Below are positions 18,152-25,930 of a DNA stretch of 43,572 nt, in pieces. Position numbers and translations under genes: made by a program. The notes below the pieces were generated by a model, which worked only from the letters and a program-made list of their open reading frames with translations, made no database searches and was not told the DNA's origin. Positions within the stretch are counted from its first letter, which is position 1, and each line of letters begins with the position of its first letter. Source of the stretch: Methanosaeta sp. PtaU1.Bin060 (GTDB taxonomy: Archaea; Halobacteriota; Methanosarcinia; Methanotrichales; Methanotrichaceae); assembly GCA_002067365.1 (NCBI GenBank), contig MVRK01000060.1, forward strand, positions 1 to 43,572, given 5' to 3'.

Positions 18152-18634
18152 ATGAAGATAAAATCCAGGCACCACCTCAAGGGGAGCGAGGCCAGGAGGA
18201 TAATCTCGGCCATCGAGCCCTTTCTATCCGACGCCTCGACTTTTCGGATGGCGTCTTTCGAGAAGGCCATAACCGATGAGGAGATAGATCTCATCTTCGT
18301 GAACGGCCAGCCTCTGGTGATGATCGTGGATGGCCAGCCATTTTTCACCGTTTTGGGTGCCATTGAGCTGGTTCCAATTAAAAGGGTGGTGGTCGTGGAT
18401 TCAGGAGCAGTGAGGTTTGTGGTGAACGGGGCAGATATCATGAATCCGGGCATAGTGAGCGCCGATCCTGAGATCGCCTCCGGTGATCTTGTGGTGATAG
18501 CGGAGGAGAGACACAAGAAGCCTCTGGCCATCGGCAGGGCGCTGATACCGGGCATCGAGATGAAGGGTGAAGGAAAGGCTGTGAAGTCGCTGCATCATGT
18601 GGGCGACCAGATATGGAAGGGTCTGGAGGGATAG
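18152..18634 (+). CDS. PUA-domain RNA-binding protein (MCT-1/Tma20-like)
   Basis: The 160-residue protein has an N-terminal pre-PUA region ([17 protein letters not shown]) and a C-terminal PUA domain at about 75-155, with [24 protein letters not shown] and [18 protein letters not shown]. This is the archaeal family related to eukaryotic MCT-1/Tma20, implicated in ribosome and tRNA interactions. GGAG lies just before ATG 18152. It ends 1 base before the next start codon, so the following membrane protein is co-translated. Confidence 0.88.
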   Translation: MKIKSRHHLKGSEARRIISAIEPFLSDASTFRMASFEKAITDEEIDLIFVNGQPLVMIVDGQPFFTVLGAIELVPIKRVVVVDSGAVRFVVNGADIMNPGIVSADPEIASGDLVVIAEERHKKPLAIGRALIPGIEMKGEGKAVKSLHHVGDQIWKGLEG

Positions 18635-18635
18635 C

Positions 18636-19499
18636 ATGGAGAACGTAGGTGATCTGATAGGTCGCGGATTTCGTACATGGATGGGGAACCTGAACCTGTG
18701 TATTCCCTATCTGCTCGACGTCGTCCTCTCGCTGTTGATCATAGTCCCCATCACTGCGGCCTTCGCGGGCTCCTTTGCGCCTCTGGAGAACCTGAACATG
18801 ACGGGCGTCGAGGATGTGCAGGAGCAGTTTCCTATTCTGATGGATACCCTGCCGGCCCTTATCGGGGCCTTCCTCCTGCTTATCATTCTTCTATCCCTGA
18901 TCAGCGCCTTCTTCATCTCAGGGGCCATTGGGATGGCGAGGCAGGCTCTGGAGACTGGCGAGGCCACTCTAGGAGCTATGTGGTCCTCGGGCCGGAAGAA
19001 TTTTGTGAATATGTTCCTGACCAATATCATAGCGGGCATTATCACTGTGGCTGGGCTCCTCTTTTTGATTCCTGGAATGGTGCTTCTTCCAAGGCCTCTG
19101 CAGCCTGAGCCCCAGGCGATGGGCCTCCTTCTGATCGGGTTCATCCTCCTCATCCTTTATGCCCTGGTGATCTCCCTTGTCCTCGCTGCAGCGCCCTACG
19201 CCCTGGTGGTGGGCTCCACAGGCCCCATCGAAGCTGTCAGGGCCAGCGTGAAGTTCTTCAGCTACAACAAGTTCGATGTCTTCGTCATCTGGCTTGTGAT
19301 ACTGGCGATCTCCCTCGGCCTGCAGATGATAGGGGGAGCGATCTCCACTGGGAATTCCGGGGTCTTTCAGCCACTGCCTATATTGACGGGGGTCGTGAAC
19401 CTGCTGGTGCTCTCGCCGCTCTCCACAGTCTGGTGGACAAGGCTTTATATGGACAGGACAGGGAAGTTAACGGATATCGGAGATAGGGATTTATGGTGA
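18636..19499 (+). CDS. multi-pass membrane protein, unknown function
   Basis: The 287-residue protein has about six hydrophobic segments, including 22-42, 78-100, 130-150, 170-200 and 225-250. The N-terminal DLIGRGFRTWMGNLNLCIPYLL resembles archaeal DUF-type glycerophosphoryl-like membrane families that start with an amphipathic segment. No catalytic motif is visible. GGAGGG overlaps the end of the PUA gene and lies 6 bases before ATG 18636. The stop overlaps the next start by 7 bases. The role is unknown. Confidence 0.75.
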   Translation: MENVGDLIGRGFRTWMGNLNLCIPYLLDVVLSLLIIVPITAAFAGSFAPLENLNMTGVEDVQEQFPILMDTLPALIGAFLLLIILLSLISAFFISGAIGMARQALETGEATLGAMWSSGRKNFVNMFLTNIIAGIITVAGLLFLIPGMVLLPRPLQPEPQAMGLLLIGFILLILYALVISLVLAAAPYALVVGSTGPIEAVRASVKFFSYNKFDVFVIWLVILAISLGLQMIGGAISTGNSGVFQPLPILTGVVNLLVLSPLSTVWWTRLYMDRTGKLTDIGDRDLW

Positions 19500-19777
19500 A
19501 CTATGACAATCTGAGCTATAAAGATCTGCTCATTCGTTTCCGGCAGCTTGTGCCTTTCCAGCAGGCAGTCGTGGTCGGCTTGCTGATCTTCGTGATTTAC
19601 TCTGCCTACGACTACATCTTTCTCAAGCATAGCCTGGTGGAATCAGTCAGCTCATCGATATATTCCTCAATACTCTTCATGGTCGTCTTCTACTTCACGA
19701 CGGTCCTCATACTGAGGAAGAGCACTGATATAATTAAGCAATCCAAGGGGCCGAAGAAGGGGCAGAGGAACAAGTAA
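19493..19777 (+). CDS. small membrane protein, unknown function
   Basis: The 94-residue protein has two hydrophobic segments (about 26-46 and 56-76) and a basic C-terminal tail (SKGPKKGQRNK). The ATG overlaps the stop of the preceding membrane gene by 7 bases (ATGGTGA), which implies coupled translation. The two proteins may act together. No family is recognised. Confidence 0.7.
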   Translation: MVNYDNLSYKDLLIRFRQLVPFQQAVVVGLLIFVIYSAYDYIFLKHSLVESVSSSIYSSILFMVVFYFTTVLILRKSTDIIKQSKGPKKGQRNK

Positions 19778-19787
19778 GCCCGAAGTA

Positions 19788-19834
19788 TTCGATTCTTGAT
19801 CTTTTTTTGAGGCTCGTGAAAGAGAAGAATCGAA
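19788..19834. terminator. 10-bp inverted repeat with T7 tract
   Basis: TTCGATTCTT (19788-19797) and AAGAATCGAA (19825-19834) are perfect reverse complements, and a T7 run lies between them at 19802-19808. Placed just after the membrane-protein operon, it most likely helps terminate it; an operator for the MerR gene 170 bases away is an alternative. Confidence 0.5.
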
Positions 19835-20002
19835 CCATGAAGCATCATCAAGAGCTCCAAAATCTTTTTCGCATTCTCTATTTTCAGTTTTGAGTGTCCT
19901 TGAGACCGACTTCTGCATCTTAAGCCCAGTCTGGCTCCAAACCTTTCCCCGGGGCAGACTGCATGAGCTTACAAATAAGGCGATCTCCATTCTGAGTGAG
20001 CA

Positions 20003-20869
20003 ATGAACGCTGACAAGATACCCATCGGCTGGTTCTCGTTTATCACGGGGCTCTCTCCCAGGGCGCTGAGATACTATGGCCAGAAGGGCCTGCTCGTGCC
20101 AGAGGCCAGAGACACCATAACAGGCTATCGCTACTACACTGCGGAGCAGTTGGATCGAGGTGTCCGGATAAAGACGCTGTGCAATCTGGGCTTTCGCCTG
20201 GAAGAGATAGCGAGCTTCCTGGAGGCTGAGGCAAAAGGAGACGGCATGGCAGTCGAGGCGCTGCTGGGAGAGCGGCTCCTAAAGACAGAGAGCGAGATCG
20301 CCAGGCTGCAGAGGATCAGGGCATTGCTCAAACGGGAATGTAAGGAGATGATGAAGATGGCTCTGATTGAGCCGGCAATAAAAGAGGTACCCGCTCTGCG
20401 GGTTTTGAGCAAAAGGGAGAAAGGCGCGCTTCACGCGACGATAGGAAAGACGATAGGCGACCTGATGGCAGTGGTCTTCGACCCCAAGAACCAGAGGAAT
20501 CAGGTCAAGATGACGGGCCCCTTGATGACGATCTATCACGATGAGAACTGCGCCGAGGGCAGCCCGGACGAGGTGGATTGCTTGTCGGATAAAGTGGTGG
20601 ACATCGAGGTGGCAGTGCCAGTGGTTGGCAGGCTGGAGATAGGCGACCCTGGCATGGAGCTGAAAAGCCTTCCTGAAACAAGGGTGCTATCCGTGGTGCA
20701 TAAAGGCAGCTATGAGACATTGCATATGACCTACAGGGATATCTTCAAGCATATGATGAAGGGCTGCATGGAGATAGCTGGTCCAATCAGGGAGCTTTAT
20801 CTCAATGATCCTGCAAAGGTGATGGCTGAGGAGCTGATGACTGAGATACAGGTGCCGATTAAGGGCTGA
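20003..20869 (+). CDS. MerR-family regulator with GyrI-like effector domain
   Basis: The 288-residue protein has a MerR winged helix at about 6-75 (IGWFSFITGLSPRALRYYGQKGLL, then GYRYYTAEQLDRGVRIKTLCNLGF), a coiled-coil dimer helix at about 80-115, and a C-terminal GyrI/BmrR-like ligand domain at about 125-285 (TRVLSVVHKGSYETLHMTY). Such regulators sense hydrophobic or cationic drugs in bacteria; the ligand here is unknown. No efflux gene is adjacent. The ribosome-binding site is weak. Confidence 0.88.
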   Translation: MNADKIPIGWFSFITGLSPRALRYYGQKGLLVPEARDTITGYRYYTAEQLDRGVRIKTLCNLGFRLEEIASFLEAEAKGDGMAVEALLGERLLKTESEIARLQRIRALLKRECKEMMKMALIEPAIKEVPALRVLSKREKGALHATIGKTIGDLMAVVFDPKNQRNQVKMTGPLMTIYHDENCAEGSPDEVDCLSDKVVDIEVAVPVVGRLEIGDPGMELKSLPETRVLSVVHKGSYETLHMTYRDIFKHMMKGCMEIAGPIRELYLNDPAKVMAEELMTEIQVPIKG

Positions 20870-20880
20870 AGTCAAAAAGG

Positions 20881-20912
20881 CGCACCCCGCCGCGTATCTG
20901 GCGGGGCGTGCG
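20881..20912. other. GC-rich stem-loop upstream of the adenosine-specific kinase
   Basis: CGCAC-CCCGCC (20881-20891) pairs with GGCGGG-GC-GTGCG (20900-20912), a stem of 11 pairs with one 2-base bulge and an 8-base loop. No T-run follows, so it is not a typical terminator. It may be an RNA structure or an operator in the 88-base gap between the MerR gene and the kinase. Confidence 0.45.
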
Positions 20913-20957
20913 ATGAGTATAAGTTCCGACCTGATAATTTCTATCCGAGGGTTGAAG

Positions 20958-21440
20958 ATGGAGTTCAAAGCAGTACAGATGAATATTCCCGAGGGATCAA
21001 ACCTGATCCTGGGGCAGAGCCATTTCATAAAGACCGCCGAAGATCTCTATGAGGCCATCGCAGGCACTGTGCCCGGCGCAAAATTCGGGATAGCCTTCTC
21101 AGAGGCCAGTGGAGACTGTCTCATCAGGCTGGAGGGAAACGACAGGGACCTGATGGAGGCTGCGAAGCAGAATTCCCTGACCCTCGCCTGCGGCCACACC
21201 TTCGTAGTTCTCATGAAGGGGGCCTTCCCGATCAACGTCCTGAACGCCATCAAGACTATCCAGGAGGTCTGCGGCATCTTCTGTGCAACCGCAAATCCTC
21301 TGGAGGTGGTGGTGGCCGAGACGCAGCTTGGGAGGGGCATCATGGGGGTCATAGACGGTCAGCCGCCAAAAGGCATCGAGGACGAGGCGAAGGTCGAGGA
21401 GAGGCGCAGTCTCCTGAGGAGGTTCGGGTATAAACTTTGA
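20958..21440 (+). CDS. adenosine-specific kinase (DUF355 family)
   Basis: The 160-residue protein matches the archaeal/bacterial adenosine-specific kinase family, whose structural founder was described from Pyrobaculum. Conserved segments are GQSHFIKTAEDLYEAI, GAKFGIAFSEASGDCLIR, CGHTFVVLMKGAFPINVLNAI, CGIFCATANPLEVVVAET and GRGIMGVIDGQPPKGIE. The start ATG 20958 has GAGG 7 bases upstream. Its last 11 bases overlap the proposed AUA start of pyrC, and its coding sequence supplies the pyrC Shine-Dalgarno site. Confidence 0.9.
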   Translation: MEFKAVQMNIPEGSNLILGQSHFIKTAEDLYEAIAGTVPGAKFGIAFSEASGDCLIRLEGNDRDLMEAAKQNSLTLACGHTFVVLMKGAFPINVLNAIKTIQEVCGIFCATANPLEVVVAETQLGRGIMGVIDGQPPKGIEDEAKVEERRSLLRRFGYKL

Positions 21441-22719
21441 TCTAGGGGTCTTAAACGGCCGGGTCTACACCACAGCTGGCCTGAGATCCATCGACCTGTG
21501 GATCAGCGACGGGCGCATTGCCGCCTTGGGCGGCGCTCACAGGGCAGAGGAGAGGATCGATGCGCGGGGACGGCTGATACTTCCTGGTGCAATCGATGCG
21601 CATGTTCATTTTCGCGATCCTGGAGCCACATACAAGGAGGACTGGGAGAGCGGCTCAGTCTCAGCGGCCGCTGGCGGAGTCACCACAGTCGTGGACCAGC
21701 CGAATACAGATCCAAGAACGCTAGACGCTCGATCCTTCGATCTGAAGCTGGATCTGGCGCGCCACGGCTCCGTGGTGGACTTCTGCATCAACGGGGGTCC
21801 GGGAGAGATCGAGGAGCTAGTCAGCGCTGGCGCGACAGCTATCGGCGAGATCTTCGCCTACGAGCACAGCGACCAGGAGATGCAGAGGATCCTGGAGAGA
21901 ACCGGGGCCGCAGGGACACTGGCTACAATTCACGCAGAGGACGGAGAGGTCATCAGGGACGAGAGCGCGCCCCTGGCGCAGATCCACGAGCCGGAGGTCT
22001 ACTCCAGGGCAAGGCCTGCGGCTGCTGAAGCTCTGGCCATCGAGAAGGCCCTCGCCTGGTCAGATCGCCTGCACATCTGTCACATCAGCACTGGACGCGG
22101 CCTTGAGCTGGTGGCAGGCGCTAGGAAACTGGGGAAGAATGTCACCTGCGAGGTCACACCTCATCACCTTCTCCTAAACGTCAAGGACTACCGCAGCCAG
22201 GGCTCCTTCGTGAAGATGAACCCGCCGCTGCGCCTCCACGAGGACAACGACGCCCTCTGGGGGGGTCTTCGGGCGGGCCGGGTGGACATCCTCGCCTCGG
22301 ACCATGCTCCCCACCTGCCAGAGGAGAAGAGGGACGATATCTGGGAGGCGCCCGCGGGCGTTCCGGGCGTCGAGACCCTTCTGCCCCTCATGCTCTTCTC
22401 AGTGAGAAGAAATCTCCTCAGCCTTGATAGGCTCGTGGATGCCCTCTCTGTGAGGCCGGCAGAGATCTTCGGCCTCGTCTCTAAGGGAAGGATTGAGGTG
22501 GGAATGGATGCAGATCTCGTGATAGCTGATCCGAGGAACGTCCGGGTGATCAGGGCGGATCGGCTGCACAGCCGTGCCGAATGGACGCCTTTCGAGGGGC
22601 AGCAGGCAATCTTCCCGGAGATGACCATAGTCCGTGGAAGGGTGGTCTTCCATGAAGACCTGGAAGCCAGGCCGGGCTATGGCCGTCTTCAGAGTCCGAA
22701 AAAGCAAAAGGTTTTATGA
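21430..22719 (+). CDS. pyrC: dihydroorotase, apparently initiated at AUA
   Basis: PyrC cyclises carbamoyl-aspartate to dihydroorotate in pyrimidine synthesis. Metal and catalytic motifs are present: HVHFRDPG, TVVDQPNTDP, CEVTPHHLLL, ICHISTGRG and ASDHAPH. The segment AIGEIFAYEH occupies the region of the usual carboxylated-lysine strand. The first beta strands of the amidohydrolase fold are encoded upstream as NFDLGVLNGRVYTTAG and WISDGRIAALGG, but no ATG, GTG or TTG precedes them after the in-frame stop at 21415. An ATA at 21430 lies exactly 7 bases after GAGGAGG (21416-21422). The first conventional codon, TTG 21526, would cut off these strands. I therefore place the start at the ATA. A base error at this codon is the main alternative. 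Confidence 0.85.
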   Translation: MNFDLGVLNGRVYTTAGLRSIDLWISDGRIAALGGAHRAEERIDARGRLILPGAIDAHVHFRDPGATYKEDWESGSVSAAAGGVTTVVDQPNTDPRTLDARSFDLKLDLARHGSVVDFCINGGPGEIEELVSAGATAIGEIFAYEHSDQEMQRILERTGAAGTLATIHAEDGEVIRDESAPLAQIHEPEVYSRARPAAAEALAIEKALAWSDRLHICHISTGRGLELVAGARKLGKNVTCEVTPHHLLLNVKDYRSQGSFVKMNPPLRLHEDNDALWGGLRAGRVDILASDHAPHLPEEKRDDIWEAPAGVPGVETLLPLMLFSVRRNLLSLDRLVDALSVRPAEIFGLVSKGRIEVGMDADLVIADPRNVRVIRADRLHSRAEWTPFEGQQAIFPEMTIVRGRVVFHEDLEARPGYGRLQSPKKQKVL

Positions 22720-22741
22720 GAACAACGCCTCAATTTTAGGC

Positions 22742-23200
22742 ATGAGATCTGATTCTACAGGCAGCAGCGATCTTGAGCGCATGATAGGTAAGGCGGCAGT
22801 CGAGGCCGCGAGGGTCTCCGGCCAGGCAAGCCAAGTTGCGAAAAGGGTTTTAAGAGAGGTTTCGAGCGAGATGGCAGAGTCAAAAGGGTATGATCTTGCT
22901 GCCATCGACCTAATCGAGACCAACGAGGAGCTGATAGCCATCATCGCCCTGCCTGGTGCCTCGAAGGATAATATCGACCTGAGGGTGACGGAGGACAGCC
23001 TCTATGTGGAGGCCAAGGCCCCGGCGAGGGAGGGCAGGTACCTGAGAAGGGACACAAGCCCACTCGGAATGAGGCAGGAGATCCATCTGCCGGTGGAGAT
23101 CAAGCCCGAGCAGGTCAAGGCCAGCTTCAATGATGGCATCCTGGAGGTGCACCTTCCCAAGCTCGTGGTGGTGAACGCCCAGCGCGTCCAGGTGGATTGA
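22742..23200 (+). CDS. small heat-shock protein, Hsp20/alpha-crystallin family
   Basis: The 152-residue protein has a variable helical N-terminal arm (1-60) and an alpha-crystallin domain at about 62-150. The domain starts DLIETNEELIAIIALPGASKDNIDLRV and ends with the conserved A-x-F-x-N/D-G-I-L-E-V motif (ASFNDGILEVHLPK). It is a holdase that keeps unfolding proteins soluble. ATG 22742 lies 22 bases after pyrC; an AT-rich element about 30 bases upstream suggests its own, nearly leaderless transcript. The C-terminal I-x-I tail motif is not obvious. Confidence 0.9.
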   Translation: MRSDSTGSSDLERMIGKAAVEAARVSGQASQVAKRVLREVSSEMAESKGYDLAAIDLIETNEELIAIIALPGASKDNIDLRVTEDSLYVEAKAPAREGRYLRRDTSPLGMRQEIHLPVEIKPEQVKASFNDGILEVHLPKLVVVNAQRVQVD

Positions 23201-23264
23201 ATCCCGGCAGTCTAGAGAGCGCAATGCGAGAAGTCCGGGCGATACGGCTCAAAAATATCGCAGC

Positions 23265-23669
23265 CTAGTAGGGCAGGCTTCTGTAGAGCACAGGACGCCC
23301 GTTTATCTGGGCGATGGTCCAGGGGTCTTCCAAGAGGGCCGGGTTATTGAGCTGAGTTGCGTTGAAGCTGGTTATCGCCTGGATTGGCATCGTCACATTC
23401 AGGATTATGGGATTGGGATCTGTGGGAAAGGCCGGATAGATCAATGTCACAGATCCAAGCTCAGTCAACTTCCCATTCGAGAGCACATGGCCTTTTGGGA
23501 TTATGCCCCAGTCCCAGAGGCCCGTGGACTGCGCGACGATGTTCTTGCTTCCATAATTCATGAGCCATGCCCTGCCGTAATCGCCACCCACGGCGGTCGG
23601 CTGGCCGAAGGATGGATGGGGAAGCATTCCGGCGGCTAATACTATCAACAGAATCCAAAGAGCTCTCAT
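23265..23669 (-). CDS. small secreted protein, unknown function
   Basis: The 134-residue product has a clear signal peptide (MRALWILLIVLAAGMLPHP, cleavage near SFGQ at about residue 23). The mature part is rich in Gly, Asn and Pro with segments GDYGRAWLMNYGSKN and WDWGIIPKGHVLSNGKL; no domain is recognised. It could be an envelope or sheath-associated protein. It stands alone between hsp20 and pstS. Confidence 0.65.
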   Translation of the reverse strand: MRALWILLIVLAAGMLPHPSFGQPTAVGGDYGRAWLMNYGSKNIVAQSTGLWDWGIIPKGHVLSNGKLTELGSVTLIYPAFPTDPNPIILNVTMPIQAITSFNATQLNNPALLEDPWTIAQINGRPVLYRSLPY

Positions 23670-23805
23670 GTCAGTCCCATAGATATCATGATGCCTAAAA
23701 GGTTTAAATTTTTCTGGTTAACTATTTGGAATTCAGTCATCAGTTTCCTCGGCCCTCGCCTTTGCAGGATAGCCTGATACAGGTGGCATATCTGACAAAT
23801 GCAGT

Positions 23806-23819
23806 ATATAGATCTATAT
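23806..23819. promoter_or_regulatory. 14-bp palindrome upstream of pstS
   Basis: ATATAGATCTATAT is a perfect palindrome about 60 bases before the pstS start codon and about 20 bases before a likely TATA element (TTTACATAAT, near 23837). It is a candidate operator for phosphate control. Confidence 0.35.
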
Positions 23820-23877
23820 TTCTTATCTCGGAAAGATTTACATAATTTCGCAACAGCTTCATCATTGTGGTGATAGC

Positions 23878-24693
23878 ATAAGCAAATTAACTCTTGCGTT
23901 ATTGGTTGCCGTCTTCATCGGATCGATCTCAGCAGGATTATCAGAGAAAGTGACCATCTCTGGGTCCACGACAGCACTGCCTCTGGTGGAGGCAACAGCT
24001 GAGGTGTTCAATGATCTGCAGGGAGATTGCGAGGCGACTGTCACTGGAGGCGGCACAGGGGCTGGAGTAACAGCCATCGCCGAGGGCAGATCGAGCATCG
24101 CCATGGCCTCCCGTGAGGTGAAAAAAGTCGAGATAAGCAAGTACGGCGACGGATTCAGGCAATTCGCAATTGGGTACGATGGTGTTGCTATCGCCGTCAG
24201 CAAGTCCATATACGACGCAGGCGTCAGGCAGTTGACATCTGACCAGGTCAGGAAGATCTATGCGGCAGAGATCAAGAACTGGAAGGAGGTCGGCGGTCCC
24301 GATAAGGCCATCTTCGCCATTGCGAGGGAGCAGGGCTCCGGAACGAGGGACACCTTCGATGAGGACATCATGGGCAGCAAAAGCGCTGAGACGCCTGGCG
24401 TAAGCACAGTTGCTGCAGGAAACGCGGAAGTGAAGACAGCGATAATCGGCAGCGATAAAGCCATAGGTTACCTGGGGTTCAACTACGTCCAGAGAGGGAA
24501 CATCAGGGCCTTGAGCATCGACGGGGTTGCACCCAGCGTTCAGACGATAAAAGATGGCACCTACAAGCTGCATCGCCAGCTATTCCTCTACACCTTCGGC
24601 GAGCCCAAGCCCTGCGCCCAGAAGTTCATCGACTTCGCCACGGGTCCCGAGGGCAAGAAGGTCGCAGAGGAGCTTGGATTCATTCCTTTTTAG
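23878..24693 (+). CDS. pstS: phosphate-binding protein PstS, apparently initiated at AUA
   Basis: PstS is the extracytoplasmic phosphate receptor of the Pst ABC importer. The mature domain has the family hallmarks: ISGSTTALPLVEATAEVFN, GGGTGAGVTAIAEGRSSIAMASR, and REQGSGTRDTF. Reading from ATA at 23878 gives a good signal peptide, SKLTLALLVAVFIGSISAG, with Lys in its n-region. No ATG, GTG or TTG lies upstream in frame near enough. The first conventional codon (TTG 23902) would start inside the hydrophobic core, without a basic residue or ribosome-binding site. GGTGAT (23869-23874), complementary to the 16S tail, lies 3 bases before the ATA, the same register as in pyrC. No pstCAB genes are adjacent, so it is an orphan receptor here. 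Confidence 0.83.
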   Translation: MSKLTLALLVAVFIGSISAGLSEKVTISGSTTALPLVEATAEVFNDLQGDCEATVTGGGTGAGVTAIAEGRSSIAMASREVKKVEISKYGDGFRQFAIGYDGVAIAVSKSIYDAGVRQLTSDQVRKIYAAEIKNWKEVGGPDKAIFAIAREQGSGTRDTFDEDIMGSKSAETPGVSTVAAGNAEVKTAIIGSDKAIGYLGFNYVQRGNIRALSIDGVAPSVQTIKDGTYKLHRQLFLYTFGEPKPCAQKFIDFATGPEGKKVAEELGFIPF

Positions 24694-24726
24694 CCAGGAA
24701 GAATATCTCCGACTCATCTATTTTTT

Positions 24727-24765
24727 GTCCATCTCATAGGATGATGCCATCATGGACGAGATGGA
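24727..24765. other. inverted-repeat segment with two mutually exclusive stems
   Basis: TCCATCTC (24728-24735) pairs with GAGATGGA (24758-24765). GTCCAT (24727-24732) can instead pair with ATGGAC (24752-24757), and ATGAT/ATCAT pair inside. A T6 tract precedes it. It may be a pstS terminator region or a switchable leader. HisG is 160 bases further on but seems to have its own promoter. Confidence 0.4.
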
Positions 24766-24843
24766 ACTACAGGTGGGCGGACATATATCCCGAAGCCATT
24801 GATCCCGATTTTCTATGAACTAACTAAACTAAATAATATTATC

Positions 24844-24860
24844 GGCCCGGGATCCGGGCC
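24844..24860. other. GC-rich 7-bp hairpin upstream of hisG
   Basis: GGCCCGG and CCGGGCC are perfect arms around the triloop GAT. It lies about 30 bases before the hisG TATA element, so it could be an operator or a terminator for upstream transcription. Confidence 0.4.
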
Positions 24861-24890
24861 CATTGGCGGATTGGATTCTGAGCAAAAGGC

Positions 24891-24899
24891 AAAAATATC
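24891..24899 (+). promoter_or_regulatory. putative TATA box of hisG
   Basis: AAAAATATC ends 23 bases before ATG 24923, the spacing expected when transcription begins at or near the start codon. No Shine-Dalgarno sequence precedes the ATG, so the mRNA is probably leaderless. Confidence 0.5.
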
Positions 24900-24922
24900 T
24901 TCTAAAAAAGCAGATCTTCTGG

Positions 24923-25795
24923 ATGATCGATATCGCCATTCCCAAGGGCAGCCTTCAGAATCAGACGCTGCAGCTCTTCGAGCAGGCAGGCCTGGAGGTC
25001 AAGAGAACCGAGCGCGAGTACAATGCGCAGATCGACGACCCGCGCATCGGGAAGGTGAAGATCCTCCGCCCCCAGGAGATACCCGGCTATGTCGCCAAGG
25101 GCTACTTCGATCTCGGCATCTCGGGAACCGACTGGGTCATGGAGTCGGGGGCAGTGGTGGCCAAGGTCATAGATCTGAACTACGGCAAGCAGGGCCCCGG
25201 AAAGGTGAAGCTGGTGGTGGCGGTGCCAGCAAGCCTGGAGATCGAGAATGCGAGCCAGATCAAGCCCGGAAGCCGCGTGGCCACAGAGTACCCCAACCTC
25301 ACAGCATCCTTCTTCCAGAGGCTTGGAATACCAGTCGAGATCCAGTTCTCCTACGGTGCCACTGAGGCGAAGGTGCCCGAGCTGACGGACGTCGTCGTGG
25401 ATCTCACAGAGACCGGCTCCACCCTGAGGAAGAATGGCCTCAAGATCGTCGATGTGATGCTCGAGTCCACATCGGAGCTTATAGCGAACAAGAAGAGCTG
25501 GGCGGACCCGGAGAAGCGCGATGACATCCTGGCGGTCGAGACCCTGCTCTCGGGGGTGATGAGGGCGAGGGGCAAGGTCCTGCTGAAGATGAACATCCCC
25601 GAGGCGGAGATCGGGAATGTGATCGCCATCCTGCCCTCCATGAAGAACCCCACGATCTCGAAGCTGTACAACTCGGGCTACTATGCTGTGGAGACTGTCG
25701 TGGACAGGTCCCAGGTCAACCTGCTCATCCCTCAGCTGAAGAAGGCGGGGGCGCAGGATATCCTGGAGCTGGCGATATCTAAGATAGTTCCATAG
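24923..25795 (+). CDS. hisG: ATP phosphoribosyltransferase, long form
   Basis: HisG joins ATP and PRPP in the first step of histidine synthesis. The 290-residue protein starts MIDIAIPKGSLQNQTL and has the catalytic domains to about 210, with LGISGTDWVMESG and the PRPP-binding segment VVVDLTETGSTLRKNGL. The C-terminal PII-like regulatory domain at about 215-290 marks the long, HisZ-independent form that is feedback-inhibited by histidine. It precedes hisA by 135 bases, and both seem to have their own promoters. Confidence 0.96.
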   Translation: MIDIAIPKGSLQNQTLQLFEQAGLEVKRTEREYNAQIDDPRIGKVKILRPQEIPGYVAKGYFDLGISGTDWVMESGAVVAKVIDLNYGKQGPGKVKLVVAVPASLEIENASQIKPGSRVATEYPNLTASFFQRLGIPVEIQFSYGATEAKVPELTDVVVDLTETGSTLRKNGLKIVDVMLESTSELIANKKSWADPEKRDDILAVETLLSGVMRARGKVLLKMNIPEAEIGNVIAILPSMKNPTISKLYNSGYYAVETVVDRSQVNLLIPQLKKAGAQDILELAISKIVP

Positions 25796-25901
25796 AATTC
25801 GAGGGCGAAATGCCCTGAGAATCGCAGCAGGGCGTAATTGTCATCGAAACCCCCGAATCATTCAGTTTTTAAATTCAAAGAGCCATCATTGGCGAACAAA
25901 T

Positions 25902-25909
25902 CTTTAAAG
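25902..25909 (+). promoter_or_regulatory. putative TATA box of hisA
   Basis: CTTTAAAG ends about 21 bases before ATG 25931; with no ribosome-binding site upstream, the transcript is probably leaderless. Confidence 0.4.
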
Positions 25910-25930
25910 GATGAGCATAATCTTCCCCAC

